A stretch of DNA of 64,000 bases from Candidatus Planktophila lacus (GTDB taxonomy: Bacteria; Pseudomonadota; Gammaproteobacteria; Steroidobacterales; Steroidobacteraceae), in the NCBI GenBank assembly GCA_943331345.2, contig CALQLF020000002.1, positions 24,464 through 88,463 of the forward strand. The letters are read 5' to 3'. Below, piece by piece: positions 59,440 through 64,000 of this stretch. The notes below the pieces were generated by a model. That model did not search any database, had not been told where the DNA came from, and saw only the letters and a list, made by a program, of their open reading frames with translations. Numbering within the stretch: position 1 is the stretch's first letter; the number at the start of each line of letters is the position of its first letter. The position numbers and the translations under genes are program-made.

Positions 59440-61398
59440 ATGCCTAGTTTCAGCCGCTATTTCCGTCGCCTCACCTGCCTCGTCGCAGGTCTCTTGGCCT
59501 TCAGCTTGCCAGTCCACGCTGAAGAAGCAGCCGCTGCGGCGCGCCCACTCGAGCGCGCGGATCTGGAAGCATGGTTGGACGGCATGGTGCCGGCGACCCT
59601 CGCCAGTGATGACATCGCCGGCGCGGTCATCACGGTAGTGAAAGACGGCCAGATACTTTTCCAGAAGGGCTATGGCTATTCGGACGTCGCCAAGCTCAAG
59701 CCGGTCGACCCGGAGAACACCCTCTTCCGTCCGGGTTCCGTATCGAAGTTGTTCACCTGGACCGCGGTGATGCAACAGGTAGAGGCCGGCAAGATCGACT
59801 TGGATGCGGACATCAACACGTATCTGGATTTCAAGATTCCAGCACGTGCGGGCGACGGACCCATCACGATGCGTAATGTGATGACGCACACCACAGGGTT
59901 CGAGGAACGGGTCAAGGAGCTCATCGTCAGCGACCCGAAGTACCTGCGCCCACTCGGTGACTACCTTTCGGAATACTCGCCGAACCGCATCTTCAATGCT
60001 GGCAGCACGCCCGCCTATTCGAACTATGCGACGGCACTCGCTGGACGCATCGTGGAACGGGTTTCAGGCGAAAGCTTCGACGATTACGTCGAGAAGCATA
60101 TCTTCGCGCCTTCAGGCATGCAGCACGCCAGTTTCCGACAGCCTTTGCCTAAGGCGCTCCAGCCGCTGATGTCGCAGGGCTACGCCTTGGCTTCCACAGA
60201 ACCCAAGCCCTACGAGTTCGTGGTTGCTGCGCCTGCCGGCAGCCTCGCCGCAAGCGGTGCCGACATGGCCCGGTTCATGATCGCTCAGCTTGCGTCCCGC
60301 GAAGGCGGCTCCCCGGCTTTGTTTTCTGCGGCGACCGCCAAGCAGATGCACGAAACCCGTGCCGCTTACGGCGTTGGTCCGCTGAACCGCATGGTGCTTG
60401 GTTTCTACGAGACCAACTACAACGGGCGTCGCGTCATCGCGCATGGCGGCGACACCCAGTTCTTCCACAGCGAGCTCTTGCTGGTGCTGGATGAAAAAGT
60501 CGGCATGTTCATTTCGGTGAACAGCGCCGGTAGCCAATCGCGTCTGCGCTCCACTTTCTACGAAGGGTTCATGGACCGCTATTTCCCGGCCGCCTCCGCC
60601 GCACCGGTGGTAGCGGGCGTTCCTGAAGCGGTAGCCAAGCAGCATGCCCAACTCGCCGCTGGCACCTACGAGGTGTCACGCCGCCCCGAAACCTCGTATC
60701 TCCGGATACTTTCGCTCGTGGGCCCGGCCAAGCTCATCGCCAATGCCGATGGCAGCCTCACCGGTGGACTCATCCCCGGCGCCAACGGCAAGCCCCGGCG
60801 TTACGTCGAAGTCAGTCCGTTCGTCTGGCAGGACCCCGCCACTCGTTGGCGGCTCGCGGCAACGGTGGAAAACGGCAAGGTGACACGTTTCACCACGGAA
60901 GAAGTCTCGGCCATCATGGTGTGGGACCGCTACCCTGCCAGCCGTGACCCGGCGTGGTTACTGCCAGCAGCCATCGTGGCATTCGTCGCCACCTTGGCTA
61001 CCGTCCTCCTCTGGCCCATCGCGGCTTGGTCGCGCCGTCGCCATGGCGTGCAGTTGCCACTGCAGGGCCCGGCATTGCTGGCCCATCGGGTTTCGCGCTG
61101 GGCGACTTTGGCCTTGGTAGTCCCGACTGTATCGTGGGTTATTTTCATCCTGCTGGCGGCCAGCGGTGAAAACCTGCTGACCGGAGGCTTTGATGGCGTG
61201 GTTGTCGCCATTGAGGTGGCGTCCATCCTTGGTTACGTGGGCGGCACCTTGGCGCTGCTGTGGGCTACCCGTCAGGCATGGAGTCTCGGCAGGCCGTGGG
61301 CCGCACGCTTGTGGACCTTGGTGCTGGCGCTGTCCGGCTTGGTGCTGTTGTGGGCCGCATACGTCCACCACTTCATGAACTTCTACCTCAAGTACTAA
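59440..61398 (+). CDS. Secreted S12 serine hydrolase with C-terminal membrane domain (B)
   Basis: A 652-residue protein with the same plan as hydrolase A: signal peptide (LVAGLLAFSLPVHA), Ser100-x-x-Lys103 in RPGSVSKLFTW, Tyr193-Ser-Asn195 in AYSNYATAL and IAHGGDTQFF as the third box. It ends with several membrane helices (LLPAAIVAFVATLATVLLW, LALVVPTVSWVIFILLA, VAIEVASILGYVGGTLALLW). A GTG 21 bases upstream is possible, but GGAG lies before the ATG at 59440. Its 3' neighbour, the D-aminoacylase-like gene, starts 17 bases later, so the two are co-transcribed. Confidence 0.9.
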   Translation: MPSFSRYFRRLTCLVAGLLAFSLPVHAEEAAAAARPLERADLEAWLDGMVPATLASDDIAGAVITVVKDGQILFQKGYGYSDVAKLKPVDPENTLFRPGSVSKLFTWTAVMQQVEAGKIDLDADINTYLDFKIPARAGDGPITMRNVMTHTTGFEERVKELIVSDPKYLRPLGDYLSEYSPNRIFNAGSTPAYSNYATALAGRIVERVSGESFDDYVEKHIFAPSGMQHASFRQPLPKALQPLMSQGYALASTEPKPYEFVVAAPAGSLAASGADMARFMIAQLASREGGSPALFSAATAKQMHETRAAYGVGPLNRMVLGFYETNYNGRRVIAHGGDTQFFHSELLLVLDEKVGMFISVNSAGSQSRLRSTFYEGFMDRYFPAASAAPVVAGVPEAVAKQHAQLAAGTYEVSRRPETSYLRILSLVGPAKLIANADGSLTGGLIPGANGKPRRYVEVSPFVWQDPATRWRLAATVENGKVTRFTTEEVSAIMVWDRYPASRDPAWLLPAAIVAFVATLATVLLWPIAAWSRRRHGVQLPLQGPALLAHRVSRWATLALVVPTVSWVIFILLAASGENLLTGGFDGVVVAIEVASILGYVGGTLALLWATRQAWSLGRPWAARLWTLVLALSGLVLLWAAYVHHFMNFYLKY

Positions 61399-61415
61399 GC
61401 CGCGCGGAGTAACCG

Positions 61416-63158
61416 ATGAACAGCCCCCTGCTCCGCAGCCTCGTCGCTGCCCTATTGGTCAGCGCCTTGCCCTCGGCCGCGGTAGCCGAGACATCGGCTG
61501 TCACCTACTCCACCGTGCTTCGCCACGGCACGGTCTATGACGGTAGCGGTGCCAAGCCGTTTGTTGGTGATGTCGCGCTGCAGGGAGACCGCATCGTCTA
61601 TGTAGGCCCGAAAGCCCCGGGCACGGGGACGGTGGAGTTCGACGCCACTGGCAAGGCGGTAGCGCCTGGCTTCATCAACATGCTGGCCCACCCGGAAGAG
61701 TCGCTGCTCATCGACAAGCGCGCCCTCAGCGACTTGCGCCAAGGCGTGACGCTGGAAGTGATGGGCGAGATGTCGATGGGGCCGTTGAACGACGCGATGA
61801 AGGCCGACTTCCTGCGCGGAGCGGATGCCTCGTTGAAGTCTATCGACTGGACGACACTCGGCGAGTACCTGGAGAAACTGGAACGCAGCGGCATTTCTCC
61901 GAACGTTGCTTCCTTCGTCGGCGCAGGTACCGTTCGAACGTATGTCCTCGGCGAAGACAACGTTCAACCCGATGCCACGCAGTTGGCCAAGATGCGCCAA
62001 CTCGTCCGTGAAGCGATGGAGGACGGAGCGCTCGGTGTTACCACTGCGCTCATCTACAACCCCAACACCTATGCCAAGACTCAGGAACTGGTGTCTTTGG
62101 CCACGGAGTCTGGCGCCTGCGGTGGCATGTACATAGCGCACATGCGCAGTGAAGGCGACCGCCTGCTGGAAGCCATCGACGAGACCATCCAGATTGCCCG
62201 CGAGTCCGGTGCACCTGCCGAGATTTATCACCTGAAGGTGGCAGGCAAGCAGAACTGGAACAAGCTCGACGCGGTCATCGCCAAGGTGGAAGCGGCCCGC
62301 GCCAGCGGCACGCGCATTACAGCGGACATGTACCTCTACCCCGCCGGGGCCACGGGGCTGGATGCCGCGATGCCCGCGTGGGTTCAGGAAGGCGGATACG
62401 CCAAATGGGCAGAGCGCCTGAAAGACCCCGCTACTCGCGCCCGCGTGGCGACTGAAATGGACGCTCCCAAGTCCGACTGGGAAAACCTTTACCACGCCGC
62501 CGGCCCGGAAGGCATGTTGCTGCTGGCCTTCAAGAACCCGGCACTGCGCCCCTACACCGGCAAAACACTGGCAGAAGTGGCAAAGCTTCGCGGTGTCACG
62601 CCAGCGGAGGCCGCCATGCAGCTGGTCGTGGAAGACGGCACCCGCGTGGGCGTGGCCTACTTCCTGATGTCGGAAGACAACATGCGCCGACAGGTGGCGC
62701 TACCGTGGCTCAGCTTCGGTTCCGACGCTGGCGCCCCGGCACCTGAAGGCGTGTTTCTGCAGTACGCCGAACACCCGCGAGCCTATGGCAACTTCACGCG
62801 TGTGCTCGCGAAGTACGTGCGTGACGAAAAGGTCATCCCGCTGGAAGAAGCAGTACGCAAGCTCACTTCATTCCCGGCAAAGGTACTCTCGCTCACCGAC
62901 CGTGGCAGCCTCGCGCCAGGCCAGTTCGCCGACGTAGTCGTGTTCGACCCCGCTACCGTGCAAGACCACGCCACCTTCGACCAACCGCACCAGTTGTCTA
63001 CCGGCGTCACAGACGTTTGGATCAACGGCGTTCGTGCTCTCCAGAACAGCGAGGCGACCCGTCTGCCGAGTGGCCGCGTTGTGCGGGGCCGTGCCTGGCG
63101 CGGCGCACCGGGTGGCGGCTGCCGCAAGGAAAGCAAAGACTGGACCTGGGGGCGCTAG
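61416..63158 (+). CDS. Secreted D-aminoacylase-like amidohydrolase
   Basis: A 580-residue amidohydrolase of the N-acyl-D-amino-acid deacylase type with a signal peptide (cleavage after AVA at about 24). Composite N-terminal beta-domain LRHGTVYDGSGAKPFVGDVAL, then AVAPGFINMLAHPEE, His242 in YIAHMRSEGDR, His272 in AEIYHLKVAGK and the catalytic-type Asp in LSFGSDAGAPAPEG; the C-terminal GQFADVVVFDP is typical. The HxH of the family is reduced to Leu90-x-His92, and the usual Cys of GNCG is Met119 (GEMS). It should free D-amino acids from N-acyl-D-amino acids or peptides outside the cytoplasm, if active. Confidence 0.85.
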   Translation: MNSPLLRSLVAALLVSALPSAAVAETSAVTYSTVLRHGTVYDGSGAKPFVGDVALQGDRIVYVGPKAPGTGTVEFDATGKAVAPGFINMLAHPEESLLIDKRALSDLRQGVTLEVMGEMSMGPLNDAMKADFLRGADASLKSIDWTTLGEYLEKLERSGISPNVASFVGAGTVRTYVLGEDNVQPDATQLAKMRQLVREAMEDGALGVTTALIYNPNTYAKTQELVSLATESGACGGMYIAHMRSEGDRLLEAIDETIQIARESGAPAEIYHLKVAGKQNWNKLDAVIAKVEAARASGTRITADMYLYPAGATGLDAAMPAWVQEGGYAKWAERLKDPATRARVATEMDAPKSDWENLYHAAGPEGMLLLAFKNPALRPYTGKTLAEVAKLRGVTPAEAAMQLVVEDGTRVGVAYFLMSEDNMRRQVALPWLSFGSDAGAPAPEGVFLQYAEHPRAYGNFTRVLAKYVRDEKVIPLEEAVRKLTSFPAKVLSLTDRGSLAPGQFADVVVFDPATVQDHATFDQPHQLSTGVTDVWINGVRALQNSEATRLPSGRVVRGRAWRGAPGGGCRKESKDWTWGR

Positions 63159-63167
63159 CTCCCAGCG

Positions 63168-63581
63168 TTACAGCACGGTCCAAGGCCGGCCGGGGAAGCG
63201 ATAAATGACCGGCGTGCAGGTGCCGTCCGTGATGACGGACACCTGTACCGCATAGCCGGCCCCTGGCACGAGGCCGGCCGCAGCCAACCAAGCGTCTTCC
63301 ATGGGGCCTGGTGGCCCCTGAAACATCACAGCGACGTCATCCCCACGAAACCAAGCCGGAGCGCGGAAGCCTTCCGGCAGTGACAAGGCAAACTCGACCC
63401 GCACATTGCCCGCCTCCGGCAGGATGTTGATTACACGAGCAAAGCCGGAAGCCGTCGTGTAGCGACACGGCCCGCCCACCATGAACTCGGCGCGCGACGG
63501 CGGCACGGGCGATGGTGCGGTAGCACACCCTCCCAGCAATAACAGCGTAGCCGCGCCGATAACCTGTAAAATATGTGTCAA
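63168..63581 (-). CDS. Small lipoprotein of unknown function
   Basis: A 137-residue precursor. I place the start at a TTG (63581) because GGGAGG lies 8 bases before it and it yields a perfect lipoprotein signal, VIGAATLLLLGGC, with lipidated Cys19. Upstream in-frame residues are Arg/Pro-rich. The mature part is beta-rich (FMVGGPCRYTTASGFARVINILP) and has two more cysteines. No family recognised. It is convergent with the D-aminoacylase gene with a 9-base gap. Confidence 0.65.
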   Translation of the reverse strand: MTHILQVIGAATLLLLGGCATAPSPVPPSRAEFMVGGPCRYTTASGFARVINILPEAGNVRVEFALSLPEGFRAPAWFRGDDVAVMFQGPPGPMEDAWLAAAGLVPGAGYAVQVSVITDGTCTPVIYRFPGRPWTVL

Positions 63582-63735
63582 GTGCGGTTCCTCCCGAGCG
63601 CGCCTCAAAGCGAGTGCCGGAGCGCGTATCAGAGGGCATGTTACTCGCCCCGGCAGGACGTTTAGCACTTGGGCGGCTGGGAACTTATTGCCACGTCAGA
63701 GCCTCCAAACCCCATCCGGGGAACGAACACAACCA

Positions 63736-64000
63736 ATGAACCGTATTGCCACACTTCTCGCCAGTGCTTTCACCAGTCCTGTGACCGCCAGAGTTTTGAC
63801 GCTGGTGCTGCTACTCGCCGCCGCGTTCGCACCCGCTGCGGCTCCAGCGAAGGCCAGCTACCCGCGGACCGGCACCGCCATCGCCACAGCACCCCGGGTA
63901 ACCATCCTCTGTTACCACGAGGTCAGTCCCACCGGCAGCGCGCTAGTACCCGGCTATTCCATTACTCCGGAGTTGCTCCATGAACAACTCACTTGGTTAC
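63736..64000 (+). CDS. PgaB-like polysaccharide deacetylase (3' end outside window)
   Basis: An open frame from ATG 63736 to the window edge, 88 residues. A hydrophobic segment (VLTLVLLLAAAFAPAAAPAKA) acts as signal or anchor. VTILCYHEVSPTGSALVPGYSITPELLHEQLTWL (in pieces) then matches the first strand and helix of PgaB-type poly-N-acetylglucosamine deacetylases: the YHEV/YHDV motif precedes the metal site. Activity cannot be judged because the metal-binding residues further on are missing from the window. Confidence 0.72.
   Translation, partial: MNRIATLLASAFTSPVTARVLTLVLLLAAAFAPAAAPAKASYPRTGTAIATAPRVTILCYHEVSPTGSALVPGYSITPELLHEQLTWL

Overview
The window looks like the chromosome of a moderately GC-rich gammaproteobacterium, by gene content somewhere near the Xanthomonadales, Nevskiales or Steroidobacterales. 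The signs are a type IV pilus PilZ protein at the left edge, a complete System I cytochrome c maturation operon (ccmABCDEFGHI), a two-domain FadB/FadJ-like beta-oxidation protein, and many TonB-dependent receptors beside secreted peptidases. I ran no database search. All names come from motifs, lengths and gene order read by eye.

Layout. (1) 1-6.1 kb: pilZ (cut by the window edge), a double cyclic-nucleotide-domain/rhodanese fusion, an enoyl-CoA hydratase/3-hydroxyacyl-CoA dehydrogenase, an EEP-family nuclease or phosphatase, a lone TIR-like protein, an unknown protein and a MarR regulator. (2) 6.2-11.0 kb: a compact cassette TlpA-like thioredoxin, DUF4266 lipoprotein, DUF3570 barrel, ApbE-like FMN transferase, then three tandem 67-68-residue paralogous membrane peptides and a fatty-acid-hydroxylase-family protein. 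I regard this as the most novel-looking locus. (3) 11.0-25.0 kb, all on the minus strand: ccmA to ccmI chained by 4-base ATGA/GTGA overlaps, an MFS protein, a MacA-like adaptor with a split MacB (separate ATPase and permease), an M28 peptidase and a flavoprotein. A FadR-type regulator faces the other way.

(4) 25.97-47.66 kb: a probable genomic island inserted at the 3' end of tRNA-Leu(TAA), with a 20/23 copy of the tRNA 3' end at its far boundary and no visible integrase. It carries all four subunits of heterotetrameric sarcosine oxidase (soxD is about 14 kb from soxB-soxA-soxG), purU, a TonB receptor with an ECF sigma factor nearby, a POT peptide transporter, an NSS sodium symporter, four hydrolases or peptidases (DUF885, CocE/S15, S9, gamma-glutamyltransferase-like) and a TetR regulator. 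Taken together this reads as import and breakdown of peptides or N-methylated amino-acid conjugates, with the methyl group leaving through tetrahydrofolate.

(5) 47.7-63.2 kb: a frameshifted ferritin-like/ferredoxin/double-CDGSH protein, a secreted esterase-fold protein, and a cluster of two near-duplicate 753-residue TonB receptors, two S12 serine hydrolases with membrane tails, a DUF1611 (DgcN-like) protein and a divergent D-aminoacylase. An XRE-cupin regulator sits beside a 22-base palindrome. The likely theme is use of D-amino-acid-containing peptides. (6) The right edge holds a small lipoprotein and the start of a PgaB-like polysaccharide deacetylase.
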